This document shows, piece after piece, positions 9,383 through 19,043 of a stretch of 28,506 nucleotides of DNA. Numbering within the stretch: position 1 is the stretch's first letter; every line of letters begins with the position of its first letter. The translations under genes were made by a program, and so were the position numbers. The stretch covers positions 356,717 to 385,222 of the forward strand of contig MU130558.1 of NCBI GenBank assembly GCA_015039465.1. Direction: 5' to 3'. The notes beneath the pieces were generated by a model, which searched no databases, was not told the DNA's origin, and worked only from the letters and a program-made list of their open reading frames with translations. This stretch comes from Phlegmacium glaucopus (Eukaryota; Basidiomycota; Agaricomycetes; Agaricales; Cortinariaceae).

Positions 9383-12058
9383 CTACAAGGCACCGAAAAT
9401 CCACTTGCGCCGCTTTGGCAGCTGCTCTTCCTCCTGTTCCTCTGATCTGCCGAAAGAGCGACAGCGTTTACCAAGGAAAGAACCATCCATTCCATGTATG
9501 TACTGACTTGTCATCTGGCTCACTTGAAGCGTCTGTGCGATGGTGGATCTTTCCGGATCTCCCCCTAAAGGCATCCGGAAGTAGTCTACTTTCGAATCTG
9601 TGAGTGTCACGGACTCCCAGGCCTGAGGATCATCTGGTGGATTAGAGTCATTGGTAGGCGACTTTAATCCGGTTGGAGTGATGCAGAGAGGCTCCATCTT
9701 CATGGCCGCCTCCCGGAGGCGCTCAGAGAACCATGTTTCATCAGGTTCATCCAAATTGATAGATATCTCGCCGTTCTTACGATAACGCTCCCTGAGGACT
9801 TTACCCAGTTGGTCCACGAGTTTGTTGACGTCCATGTTCTCGAATTGGGTGAGGCCCAAAGAACTTTCATCGTGCCCACAGTGTGCTAACACGTTCAACT
9901 TGCCTTCACCGCCGACTACCGACCCATTCTGGAGGCGACTGTGATGGAAAAAGATGGCCTGCATCTTTTCATAGAGAGGACCGGGGTACTTCGCATGTTT
10001 CAGATAGAGTAGAGCCTCGTAGATGAAGACCCAGAAGGCAGACTCTATATCGTCCCATAGCGTATGTGTTACAGTAGGACCTTGGTTCCGTAGGATTTTC
10101 GCAGAAATAAATGCCCAGGTCCCCTGCGTATACGCTGTCAGAAACTACAAAATTAGACATATGAACCGTAACTCACGGTACGTCCAGTTCGTGGTTTACC
10201 TCCATGCTTCCTCAGCAGGCACATATCCCAGTCGATAAGAACGCCTCTCCATTCTTTGGTATCTTTATCTTTAACGATCATTATGTTGCCAGCGCTGAGA
10301 TCCCGATGTAATATACCGGCTTTGTACGCTTGTTGAGCCCCTGGTAGAGAGATCGTTAGAATGACCAACCAAAAATGGATGAAACACGCACCTTCAACCG
10401 CATCGGCAATACAGGATAGCAGTAATTTGCACCAGACGAATGTGGATAAGTCACGAGCGACAGTATCCAAAATTATGCGGTGGCAGACCATTCTACATTT
10501 CAAGTGTTTTGATTTTGGAGAGAGCTTTCGGACCCAATCCTGCGTTTCCGTCTCCAGCCCAAGAACGTCGCCGCCCAAACGCATAGATGCCACATACTTC
10601 ACATCGTGCTCCTGAAGCATCCGGTAGATAGCCGCTTCGCGAACCGCACGCTGCGAATCCGCCTGCCATGAATCTTTCAGAAAACACATTGTAGACGGTT
10701 TTCGATTCTTTCGATTTTCTTTGTTCTCTTCATAAGGATAAGCTAGACAGCGTCTAGTGGCACGACAAAAAGGAAACAGACATGCACGAGCATATTTCGG
10801 AGGCGGAATGAAGAATGTTTCCAGCTCTTTCGTTTTGTCATCCGTCACGACCATGCTGAAGAATCCTTCAAAGGGGAGGGGGTCATCACCGCGCTTGAAC
10901 TTAGCACCACCATACCAAGCGGATTGATCATATTGCTTAAAGGCGGTCCGCACGGACTGTGGAGGAAGCTTCTTCTTGGGTAGCTCAACAACAGTGGGGT
11001 CGAACCCTCTCTGACGAAGCGTCAGTTGGCAATAACGTAGGTAGAAGTTGAAGATCTGCAATGGGTGCTTGGTGTAATCAAATCGACGAGTTACGATGGC
11101 TCCTCGACGGTCCCATCGAATGAAGCGAGCGTATCGACCAATGATCAACATTGAGAAGAAGTGGTTTCGAAAAGACATGGACAGACCGACCCCTGCATAG
11201 GCAGCAATCTGGCCGCGCGTGTGGATACCAGACTCGGTGTCGGTCTCAACACTCGACGAGGCCGGGGGCGTTGGTATGTCGGCGTCGTCCAATGTGATGT
11301 CTTCTTCTTCCTTGTACTCTTCTTCCTGAGCCTCTTCCTGAGCGTCCTCCTCGCAGGGTGATAGTTGGAGCAAGGCATCATCTGTGGCATCAGGGTTCGC
11401 GTTCGTCTGGTCCTGATCCTCTTCATCCTTCTCCTTTTCTTTCTCCTTCTCTTTCTCCTCCTCCTCCTCCTCCTCCTCCTCCTCGCCATCCTGCTCCTCC
11501 TCACCTTCGTCCTCCTCCTCATCCGCGTCCTTGTCTGATACATGCTGGAATGCATCGTGGCTACGGTCAACTTTGAATTCTTGATGAGTCTGTTGATGAG
11601 AGAAGTCGGTATGTGCTTTAAGGTCATCGTTCCAGTAGGTAGAGATATCTGGGTTGAGGTTGTTGCAAGAGGTATCTGGCAGATTGGTGTTTAGAAACCG
11701 GAGAGTCTGTGGGTTTGGAACCTTGGCCTTCGTCAACGCGGCTTCTGTGACCCACTTGTCAAGGGCCTTTACCTGAGACAGGTATAAGTTATACATCCAA
11801 ACAATCTATCATCAAATGTAAACTCACAAACGGTTTATACATCACGCTTTCCGTCTGCCCTGGTGTGGGAGCCACGCTCCGCAGATCCTTCAGACGCTGC
11901 TTTGAAGGGCGTTTTCCCCTGTAAGCATCTGGCGTCGTGTCGTTCCAAGGTAGCAAATTTTCGAGGAACGTCTTGGGATCCATTCCGACGAGATAGTGAC
12001 CTTTTGCCTCTAGGGCGATCCTTCGATATTCTTTCTTCATATCCAAGGTCGCGTCCAT
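9383..12058 (-). CDS. FunK1 fungal-specific protein kinase, copy D (intact, 4 exons)
   Basis: Exons are 12058-11828, 11772-10392, 10340-10177 and 10123-9383 (838 aa), with GT-AG introns of 55, 51 and 53 nt. All joins keep frame and match copy E. The start is MDATLDMKKEY; an ATG farther upstream meets a stop. Order of parts: N-terminal FunK1 region, Glu/Lys/Asp-rich tract (coded near 11400-11530), the segment TRGQIAAYAG...RWDRRGAIVTRRFDY typical of FunK1 proteins, the LKDSW lysine and REAAIYR glutamate, catalytic HRDLSAGN (Asp551), metal-binding IDWD, then a C-terminal half ending in a poly-Glu run and KRR. FunK1 kinases are expanded in mushroom fungi; substrates are unknown. The basic ends suggest nuclear import. 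The 51-nt intron has no stop and could be retained. The copia element sits about 520 bp upstream. Confidence 0.88.
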
Positions 12059-12188
12059 GGGGTTACAGACTTATGAGAGATAGGGGCCTGGTGAGTCGAG
12101 CTGTTAGCGGTCGCGTCTTTGCGCGTCCCAAGTAGGTGCCATATGGTGTAAGTTAAGAACGACGATGGAACTGAGAAGCTACGTTCAA

Positions 12189-12205
12189 AGCACGTGACCG
12201 TTTGA
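12189..12205 (-). promoter_or_regulatory. Conserved CACGTG element upstream of copy D
   Basis: On the minus strand the 17-mer TCAAACGGTCACGTGCT lies about 130 bp before the ATG at 12058, as upstream of copies C and E. It is likely a shared promoter element. Confidence 0.6.
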
Positions 12206-12575
12206 CGAATGTTCCATTAGACGTGTGGTCAATGTCGTTTTGACAGATACCAGCAGTAGTAGCTATGGCTTGCGTGGAACTTTAATAGGATACCGTACAT
12301 TTTGAGCGCAGCCGAGAAGGGTGGCTGGTTACGCACAAATACACGAGAACATGGTTGTGGAAGCAAGTTGACGGTGGGCACACGACGTCAAATACCATCC
12401 AGCGTCGCCTATGTACGGTCACAAACGAAGCTTCTAATATAAGTAGTCAACGAAATCACTATTGGATGACTGCAGGATACTTCATGATAATCAGAGACGA
12501 GATCTGGTGGGCAATCCAACTCCAACGGACCAACCCTAAGCCCCAAACTGTCTTTCAATACTATTTGGGCATGAA
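12206..12575. other. Upstream region of copy D, no gene seen
   Basis: Short frames on both strands (for example 12355-12585 +) overlap each other and run into the LTR; none has motifs. This is probably regulatory or relic sequence between kinase D and the retrotransposon. Confidence 0.4.
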
Positions 12576-12580
12576 GCTTT
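12576..12580. repeat. Target-site duplication of the copia element, left
   Basis: GCTTT immediately precedes the left LTR and is repeated as GCTTT right after the right LTR at 17547-17551. A 5-bp duplication is normal for Ty1/copia integration. Confidence 0.95.
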
Positions 12581-12856
12581 TGTAAGAATAACAGCAAGAA
12601 TGATTTTATTCTAAGTACGATACTGGATATATATGCTACGGGTTTGTAGTAGAAAGTACGACTGCAGCTTTTGAGTATCTACTACGGGCTAAATGAAAGA
12701 TTGGAAGTAAGATCGCGAATTGATAAGAAAATAGAACGCGATTCGCGCCAAATGCGCCATGCGCTTTTCATCAGGCCTAGGAGGCCTTGGAACGAATTGT
12801 TCCTCGGCTCCTTTCTCAACCTCGGAACCGGTACGTCGGTTCCAGTTACTCCAACA
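12581..12856 (-). repeat. 3' LTR of the copia element
   Basis: Starts TGTAAGAATAACAGC and ends CTCCAACA on the plus strand (TGTTGG...TTACA in element orientation). One substitution from the other LTR. It contains, in element orientation, a TATATAT stretch and AATAAA near its end, consistent with promoter and polyadenylation roles. Confidence 0.95.
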
Positions 12857-12865
12857 CTCCTCCTC
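12857..12865 (-). other. Polypurine tract
   Basis: In element orientation GAGGAGGAG directly abuts the 3' LTR, the expected place for the plus-strand DNA primer. It overlaps the stop region of the pol frame (TGA at 12866-12864). Confidence 0.75.
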
Positions 12866-15506
12866 AATTCGTTACAAGGCCCAGCTCGCTCGCAAAATGT
12901 TTGACTTTCGTAGATGGGAGGGCTTTTGTCAATGTGTCGGCTACCATTTCGTCGGTAGGGCAATAGATTAAACGTAGACGGCCTTCTTCAATAATCCAAC
13001 GAATAAAGTGATAACGAATGTCGATGTGTTTCGTACGCACGTGAAACTGATGCTCTTTTGTAAGTGATATGGCGGATTGGTTATCGCAGAACAGGGTCGT
13101 CGTGTCGAGTTGGATGCCGAAAACCTGTAGGATAAGGGATCGTAGCCAGAGTGCTTCCTTCGTCGCGTACGTGGCTGCAATGTATTCGCTCTCAGTGGTC
13201 GACAACGAGATTATCTCTTGACGTTTCGCACTCCAGGAGACCGCACCGCCGTTAATGATGAACACATATCCTGATATTGCCTTTCGATCCTCAGCCATAC
13301 TTCCATCTGCATCAACATACCCCTGTAGCTCCTTTTGCTGACCTCCGTATCCTAACCACAACTCGCGAGTTCCCTTTAAGTAGCGGAAGACTCTCTTCAC
13401 GGCTTCCCAGTGAGCCAGTCCAGGTTTTGTGTTGAATCGGGAGACAGTCTGTACAGCAAAGCAGATATCAGGACGGGTGCCGAGCGAGGCATACATTAGT
13501 GAGCCAACGGCCTCATGATAAGGGATGTTTCGCATCTGAGCAAATTCCTCAGTAGTCGAAGGTGACTGAGCAGTGGTAAGACGATTATTGGGATCCATTG
13601 GGGTTGACACAGGCTTCAAGTCCTCAAAGCCGTAACGTCGCAAGATTGAATCAAGATAGGATTTCTGAGACAGCAAAATTCGTCGTTCCTCGCGAATTCG
13701 GCGTACTTCGATTCCAAGTATCCAGTGGAGTTCGCCAAGGTCCGTTATTTCGACGTGTTTTGCGACTTCGTCCTTGAATCCCTTGATCAACAACACACTT
13801 TTTCCCACAATTGAACAATCATCCACATGCACCAACACCACGATCAACACGCCCGTCTTTTCACACCTCCTGAAAAACACTGCTTGGTCTACCTCGCTTC
13901 TTGAAAACCCTAGTTTCATCATGATTCCGACTAACTTTTGATACCACCTTCGCCCCGACTGCTTTAATCCGTATAAGGTTTTCCTCAGCCTGCAGACTTT
14001 GACTTCTCCGTTCAATCCCTCCGCTGCGTACCCTGGTGGTTGTCGCATGAAGATTATTTCGTCTTCGGTAAGTTCTCCGTTCAAGTAGGCACCTTTGATG
14101 TCAATCTGACCGGTTTCGTAGTCTTCAGCTGCTGCGAATGCGAGCACTGTTCGAATCGACGTCAGGCGAGCTACCGGCGCATACGTATCAAAGTAGTCGA
14201 TTCCCGGAACTTGGGAAAAACCTTGAGCCACGAGGCGAGCCTTGTACCGTATAACATTCCCAGCGGCATCCTTCTTCGCCCGGAACACCCACTTTGACCC
14301 CACCACATTTGCTCCCACTGGCAAGTCGACCAACTCCCATGTCCCTGTTTCTTTTAGCGTCTTCAACTCCTCCTCAATTGCTTTCTCCCATAATAGCCAA
14401 TCGGGTCGCAGCTTCGCCTCTTTGAGATTCTGTGGTTCTAACGCTTCGGCACTGCTGACTTCGGCTACGAATGCGTGTTCATCTTCGCATTCAGTCATGC
14501 TTGCTGCCCAATCTGCGTTTGGCTGCTGAATTCCAGGTGCGAGTATCGTTTTATTCCCACCGCTTGACCACGTTCCTCTCCCTTGCAACAGATCTGCTAC
14601 TTTCTGAGTTGGTTTTCTAACTCTTTTGCTTGGCAATTCGGCGTCTGATGGAGTTTCCGTGGTTTCGTCTGGAGCATCGTTCAAGACATTTTCGACAGGT
14701 ACGTCAGTCGTGGTTTTGCAACGTTCGAGGGTCTCTTCCTCCTCCTCAAAACGACTGACTGACGAATTGTTATAGGTCACATTTCGTTCGACCGTAACCG
14801 TCTTCGTCTCAGGCCAGTAAATCCGGACGCCCTTGGATTCCTCATCTATCCCCAACCAACGTCCTTCTTTCACTCTTCCTCCTAGCTTTGTACCACCCTC
14901 TATTCGCACATACACCCTCTCTCCCCACTCTCTCAAGCCCTTCAGGCTCGGCTTCCGTCCGAATGCTGCCTCAAAAGGCGTCATTCCATCCACCGCTTTC
15001 GTCGTGGTTCTATTGAGCAACCACACGACGTGTCTCGCTGCTTCACCCCAGAGAAACTTCGGGAGTCCGCTCGTGTGTAAGAGCGCGCGAATTCTCTCTC
15101 CGATGGTCCTATTACGACGTTCAGCTACCCCAGCCTGCTGTGGAGTATCGTGGACGTTGAGCTTTTGACGTGTGCCCTTGGACTTCAGATAATCGATGAA
15201 TTCTTCCCCTTGGTATTCTCCTCCTCGATCTGTGTTTAACTCCTTGATCTTTGCCCCCATCTGGACTTCTACCCATGCCTCGTACTGTTTGTAAGCTTTG
15301 GGTGTCTCATCCTTGGTCCGAAGCAAATATAGATGCGTCAAACGGGTTTTATCGTCGATAAAGGTGATGTAGTATTTCTTTCCTCCTCGCGATTCGATTG
15401 GCGACTTTCCCCACAGATCTGAGTGCACTGTAAAAATACCAGTCGCGCTGTTCGTAGACCTGATACAATTCCGTTTGGCAGAGTAGATAACGTTAACTCG
15501 TTGCAA
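12864..15506 (-). CDS. Copia integrase, reverse transcriptase and RNase H polyprotein
   Basis: An open frame of 880 codons. The integrase core has Asp30 (HSDLWG), Asp93 (NTDRGGEY) and Glu129 (GVAERRNRT), spaced D-35-E as in copia integrases. Reverse transcriptase follows (QIDIKGAYLNGEL, then LVHVDDCSIVG, where YVDD is HVDD), then RNase H with YVDADGS, STTESEYIA, CDNQSAI and HIDIRYHF. The product would copy element RNA and integrate the DNA. The ATG at 15506 is only the first Met of an open frame; residues 1 to about 10 derive from or adjoin the abnormal spacer, and normal copia elements encode gag to RNase H as one polyprotein. The integrase lacks its N-terminal zinc-binding part here. Confidence 0.9.
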   Translation of the reverse strand: MQRVNVIYSAKRNCIRSTNSATGIFTVHSDLWGKSPIESRGGKKYYITFIDDKTRLTHLYLLRTKDETPKAYKQYEAWVEVQMGAKIKELNTDRGGEYQGEEFIDYLKSKGTRQKLNVHDTPQQAGVAERRNRTIGERIRALLHTSGLPKFLWGEAARHVVWLLNRTTTKAVDGMTPFEAAFGRKPSLKGLREWGERVYVRIEGGTKLGGRVKEGRWLGIDEESKGVRIYWPETKTVTVERNVTYNNSSVSRFEEEEETLERCKTTTDVPVENVLNDAPDETTETPSDAELPSKRVRKPTQKVADLLQGRGTWSSGGNKTILAPGIQQPNADWAASMTECEDEHAFVAEVSSAEALEPQNLKEAKLRPDWLLWEKAIEEELKTLKETGTWELVDLPVGANVVGSKWVFRAKKDAAGNVIRYKARLVAQGFSQVPGIDYFDTYAPVARLTSIRTVLAFAAAEDYETGQIDIKGAYLNGELTEDEIIFMRQPPGYAAEGLNGEVKVCRLRKTLYGLKQSGRRWYQKLVGIMMKLGFSRSEVDQAVFFRRCEKTGVLIVVLVHVDDCSIVGKSVLLIKGFKDEVAKHVEITDLGELHWILGIEVRRIREERRILLSQKSYLDSILRRYGFEDLKPVSTPMDPNNRLTTAQSPSTTEEFAQMRNIPYHEAVGSLMYASLGTRPDICFAVQTVSRFNTKPGLAHWEAVKRVFRYLKGTRELWLGYGGQQKELQGYVDADGSMAEDRKAISGYVFIINGGAVSWSAKRQEIISLSTTESEYIAATYATKEALWLRSLILQVFGIQLDTTTLFCDNQSAISLTKEHQFHVRTKHIDIRYHFIRWIIEEGRLRLIYCPTDEMVADTLTKALPSTKVKHFASELGLVTN

Positions 15507-15846
15507 ACGGATGAGTAACTACTGTACTGTACTCATCCTTATATACCTTAACTACGTGCTTATTAATACCCGCTGGTCCGTGCTCCTTGCAGCTCGCACG
15601 CGGATACATCAGGGAAAAAAAAGATGTTTCTGTAGTGCATAGTAGGTATGGTAGACCAAATACACTGGTACACAAGTCCCCCATCATCATGTCCGTACTT
15701 TGTAGATTCGTGTCGTCGTCTCTTGTAGTTCCCTAGTCGTTTCATGGTCTGTTTCTCTGATCATGGATTTTCTCGCAGCCAATATGTTATTCTAGCAGAA
15801 CTACTAGCCTCTTTGTAGCTACAGTTTTTTCCTGTTGTCACTCAGC
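15507..15846 (-). other. Non-coding spacer replacing the copia pre-integrase region
   Basis: Stops occur in all element-sense frames apart from short pieces (such as 15690-15493). Intact copia elements would have here the end of protease and the zinc-binding GAG-pre-integrase domain. The spacer carries a hairpin at 15510-15539 (GGATGAGTA with TACTCATCC) and a TATATAAGG stretch in element orientation. It could be a nested solo LTR or another small insertion that replaced coding sequence; I found no clear target duplication. Confidence 0.6.
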
Positions 15847-17175
15847 TTATAGCATAATTTCTGCTGAATATAGGACCTCGTTATGTCGTAGTTGGCACAT
15901 TTCGTCGCCTTTAGGTATGTTGATTACCAACTCTCCCTTTCCTGTCGTACTGAATGTCTGTTTATTCGCAGCTCGGAAGTGCCTAGGGACAATATCTTCG
16001 AAGGTCTCGAATTGGTCACGATATGGCGAGATGTGATTCGTGCATCCGGAATCGTATAACTCGGCGACTCCAACAGTTTGGACGGATTCGACTGCGACAA
16101 AGACTTCTCCTGACATATCCTTGAACTCCTCTACGTCATCCACCTCCTCGATTTCTCGCTCTAACTCTTCCTTTATAGCGTTCTCGAACCAATCATCAAC
16201 ATCTCCCCTTCCTCGCCTCTCGTCATCTGCCACATCGTCTATGATCTCTTCCGCTGCCCATGCACACTCATCCTCCGAGTGTACTTCAACAACATGCGCG
16301 GTCGCGGATGGTCCTTCGACTTTCTGGTCGGGTTTCTCTTCTGCGCGCCTATGAGGGTTTCGTCTGGGTTTTCTTGGTTCTTTGCACTCCGAGCTGAAAT
16401 GCCCCATCTCACCACAATTCCAGCACTCAATTTGCCGCTTGTCCCGACCCCCTTTTCGTCTTGGCTCATCCGCATTCACCACTAACGCTTCATCCTTTTC
16501 TTCTTCTTTAGCTTTCCCTGGTCCATGCCTACGTCTTTGCGCTCTCATGCTCTGGCGTTCGGCTTCATGGATCAGCATAGTCATCAGCGTTCCCGCATCT
16601 AACGGTTTTGACGTATGCTGTTGCGTCCAAGCCATCTGCGCTGACGCGAAATTCGATAACGCATCAGGGAGTGAGGAAATGATGGTCGAGGCATAGTCCT
16701 CATCGCTGATCTTCACCCCTACGGAGGCCAATTCCTCCTTTTGCAACCGCAAGCTCCTCAAGAAATCTTTCACATTCCCCCTCTCCGAACATCTCATCGT
16801 TAAAAACTTCGCCCTCATCTCCGTCTGCATACAACTCCCCTTCTGCGTGTACTCCCTCACTACCATCTCCCATCTCTCTCGAGTCGTATCCTTGGAACAG
16901 ATTTCCATTACGGTCGAGTCAGGTAAGCGTTGAGTAAGTAACGTTTTCGCGGAGAACTCATCCTTTTCCCATTTTTCTAGAGCGGCTATTTCGATAGCGG
17001 ACGGTTCGGCAGGCAACACAGGAGCAACGCGAGATCCATCGAAGTGACCCCAGAATCCCTTCGCTTGGACGGCGTCCTTGAAACGGACAAGAAAAATGCC
17101 CCAGTTTTCGCCTTCGTCGCCTAGTTTAGGCACAGTAGAGTTCAGAAAGTCGGATAAAGAGGATGAATTGGACAT
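15847..17175 (-). CDS. Copia Gag and protease (442 aa)
   Basis: ATG at 17175 lies about 95 bp after the 5' LTR. The N-terminal two thirds look like Ty1/copia Gag (UBN2-type: ERWEMVVREYTQKGS, FLRSLRLQKEELASVGVKIS). A zinc knuckle CWNCGEMGHFSSEC gives Cys251, Cys254, His259, Cys264. An acidic linker follows, then the aspartic protease motif LYDSGCTNHIS with Asp375. The frame ends at LYSAEIML, where related elements continue toward integrase, so the protease is clipped near its end by the abnormal spacer. Gag would form virus-like particles. Confidence 0.9.
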   Translation of the reverse strand: MSNSSSLSDFLNSTVPKLGDEGENWGIFLVRFKDAVQAKGFWGHFDGSRVAPVLPAEPSAIEIAALEKWEKDEFSAKTLLTQRLPDSTVMEICSKDTTRERWEMVVREYTQKGSCMQTEMRAKFLTMRCSERGNVKDFLRSLRLQKEELASVGVKISDEDYASTIISSLPDALSNFASAQMAWTQQHTSKPLDAGTLMTMLIHEAERQSMRAQRRRHGPGKAKEEEKDEALVVNADEPRRKGGRDKRQIECWNCGEMGHFSSECKEPRKPRRNPHRRAEEKPDQKVEGPSATAHVVEVHSEDECAWAAEEIIDDVADDERRGRGDVDDWFENAIKEELEREIEEVDDVEEFKDMSGEVFVAVESVQTVGVAELYDSGCTNHISPYRDQFETFEDIVPRHFRAANKQTFSTTGKGELVINIPKGDEMCQLRHNEVLYSAEIML

Positions 17176-17252
17176 TGTAAAGCAGTTAGATATTTTTCAC
17201 GATAGCGTTGACAGTTTTTTGAACTCGATAAGATTTTTTTTCTTAGTTGCAA

Positions 17253-17270
17253 CGACCGGGGCCCATAACC
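17253..17270 (-). other. Primer-binding site matching a half initiator Met tRNA
   Basis: In element orientation GGTTATGGGCCCCGGTCG follows the 5' LTR directly. Its complement ends in GGGGCCCATAACC, the anticodon stem-loop of initiator tRNA-Met with CAU in the middle, not a tRNA 3' CCA end. Drosophila copia is primed by an initiator tRNA cut in the anticodon loop; the same mechanism is inferred here. Confidence 0.75.
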
Positions 17271-17546
17271 TGTAAGAATAACAGCAAGAATGATTTTATT
17301 CTAAGTACGATACTGGATATATATGCTACGGGTTTGTAGTAGAAAGTACGACTGCAGCTTTTGAGTATCTACTACGGGCTAAATGAAAGATTGGAAGTAA
17401 GATCGCGAATTGATAAGAAAATAGAACGCGATTCGCGCCAAATGCGCCATGTGCTTTTCATCAGGCCTAGGAGGCCTTGGAACGAATTGTTCCTCGGCTC
17501 CTTTCTCAACCTCGGAACCGGTACGTCGGTTCCAGTTACTCCAACA
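17271..17546 (-). repeat. 5' LTR of the copia element
   Basis: 276 bp, same ends as the left LTR, one mismatch. In element orientation this is the promoter-bearing LTR, followed by the primer-binding site and gag. Confidence 0.95.
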
Positions 17547-17551
17547 GCTTT
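17547..17551. repeat. Target-site duplication of the copia element, right
   Basis: GCTTT directly after the right LTR, matching 12576-12580. Confidence 0.95.
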
Positions 17552-18517
17552 TACTCTGCCCTCATTCACATTCAATTGAGCGGCAGCCTTTCGTTACTCC
17601 GACCAGCGTGCCCATCCGCTTCCGGGGTAATAGGCTTGAGAAATCTCCCTATCGATTTCCGAATACGGACGACTCACTGCATATTATATAATTTTTCAAT
17701 GAATGGATTTTCTTATCTCAATCTCTTTTAGGTCTGTTAGCTTTGTATATCATAGATACACCGCACTACCACTCAACCGTCTCACGCGTCTCCTCCCATA
17801 GCTGCTCGCTCCGTCCAATTTTCATTGTGCGCGGCCTCATTCTGCTAATATCATCATTATCCCACATGACTACGAACCTCTACCCTACCACCACCTTCCT
17901 CTAATGTATCATATCGAATGATCCAGTCTGCTTCCGTTATGAGTTCTCTAAGATATCCAACCGCCAGCGGACAGCCAGCAATTGAAACCTATACACTCGC
18001 TTCTGTTGTGACGAAGACGCCGAGAATTGAAATGTGGAGAACAGGAAGTAAGCGAGGGAAATGAATTGAACAAGCTCGTCTGGCACGTACAAGTCAAAAA
18101 TCAGTGCTCAGCGCTGAGCGTTTACCCAACACCACAAGATGTCCAGGCCCGCATCAATGTCTATAGACCTAATATACCTAAAAAAAGTACGTGATTCTTA
18201 TCCAAGTGTTTTCTTTACTATACTCTCTTCATCGTAAACATTTGGAAACGTTGAGTTCATAAAAGGATTGTACTTGATAACTTTCTGTCTTCACCTTGAC
18301 CGTATCGCTTGAATGACGATTTTTTTTCCACTTTGTTACGAATCTCGCTCAGAGTGTTTTTCCTGGCCACCTTCATTAAAAGCCATCCGTCACAAAAACA
18401 AAATGTGGCTTATTTATTATTACACACATGGCAACATATCCGATACACAATTGTGCATAGGACCGACTCATAACCCACGTAAAACATCGTCCCACAATTC
18501 TACAACTTTGACGGCAT
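17552..18517. other. Intergenic, no gene seen
   Basis: No open frame with recognisable motifs. A 14-bp perfect palindrome (GCTCAGCGCTGAGC) sits at 18106-18119. The final part near 18313-18517 is the 3' side of the secreted-protein gene that follows on the minus strand. Confidence 0.4.
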
Positions 18518-18955
18518 TCAGCAGAGGGGGATACCACCACTCCAAGAAACATCATGGCCGAAAGCAAGGGCGACCCAGTCTCCATTGGTCAATTTGGCCC
18601 ACCCCCTAGATGAAAAGGACCATATGAGCAACTCACATACACATTAAACGCGAGCAGAGACAACTTACGCATCACCATCGACGACAGTGGTATCGGTTCG
18701 GGTGTAGCAGACAATGTCGATGTGAGTGCCTCTGGCGTATTGACCGTTGGCGGTGCAAGAGGTCCGCGGGCATGAGCGGTGCCTCAGACCGTTGACCTCA
18801 ACCGTACCACTGATGGTGCGTTTCTCAAGAGTGCGTCTTCCGACTGGGGGAGTGTAAAAGGTGGGTTCCGCCGCTGCGGGTGCAGGCTCGGGTAATGCCA
18901 TAACAGAGGTGCTGGTGAGAACGAGAGCGATCAATGGGACAAGAGAGAATTTCAT
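18518..18955 (-). CDS. Small secreted SH3-like domain protein 1
   Basis: Exon 1 is 18955-18669, the intron 18668-18606 (GTAAGT to CTAG, 63 nt) and exon 2 18605-18518; product 124 aa. A signal peptide begins MKFSLVPLIALVLTSTSVMA, followed by a propeptide-like stretch ending LEKR, a possible kexin site. The mature part (GTVEVNGLRHRSCPRTSC, ending GDAGWAKLTNGDWVAL then a C-terminal Cys) has the pattern of bacterial-type SH3 domains found in fungal secreted proteins: paired cysteines, GQY-x-x-GT, and W-x-K-L-x-N-G-x-W-V. Such proteins act outside the cell; the ligand is unknown. The paralogue at 20730-21251 has the same exon structure. A TATA box lies about 80 bp upstream. Confidence 0.78.
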
Positions 18956-19030
18956 CTTAGGTGAGACGTGGAAGTGGGTCTACAAGGGGTGAAGAGCACT
19001 TGTGTTGGGGTCTAGCCCTTTTTCTTCTTT

Positions 19031-19043
19031 GGCTTTTATACCC
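19031..19043 (-). promoter_or_regulatory. TATA box of secreted protein gene 1
   Basis: On the minus strand GGGTATAAAAGCC stands about 80 bp before the ATG at 18955. Between them is AAGGGCTAGACC, a motif shared with the paralogue's promoter (AAAGGGCTAGAC near 21316-21327). Confidence 0.65.

Larger units (their letters stand above)
12581..17546 (-). mobile_element. Ty1/copia LTR retrotransposon, recent insertion, internally damaged
   Basis: A 4,966-bp element with 276-bp LTRs that differ at one base (12762 C versus 17452 T), bounded by TG...CA ends and GCTTT duplications. On the minus strand: 5' LTR, primer-binding site, gag-protease frame, then an integrase-RT-RNase H frame, polypurine tract and 3' LTR. 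The order protease, integrase, RT, RNase H defines the copia group. The two frames are separated by about 340 bp with many stops where the pre-integrase zinc-binding region should lie, so this copy is probably not autonomous now. LTR near-identity shows that insertion was recent. Confidence 0.95.

Noticed and set aside
11145..11627. 160-codon Arg-rich minus frame
   Set aside because: It is an out-of-frame reading of the Glu/Lys repeat of kinase D; the kinase frame has homologues in the window.
18106..18119. Perfect 14-bp palindrome
   Set aside because: Single occurrence with no linked feature; chance cannot be excluded.
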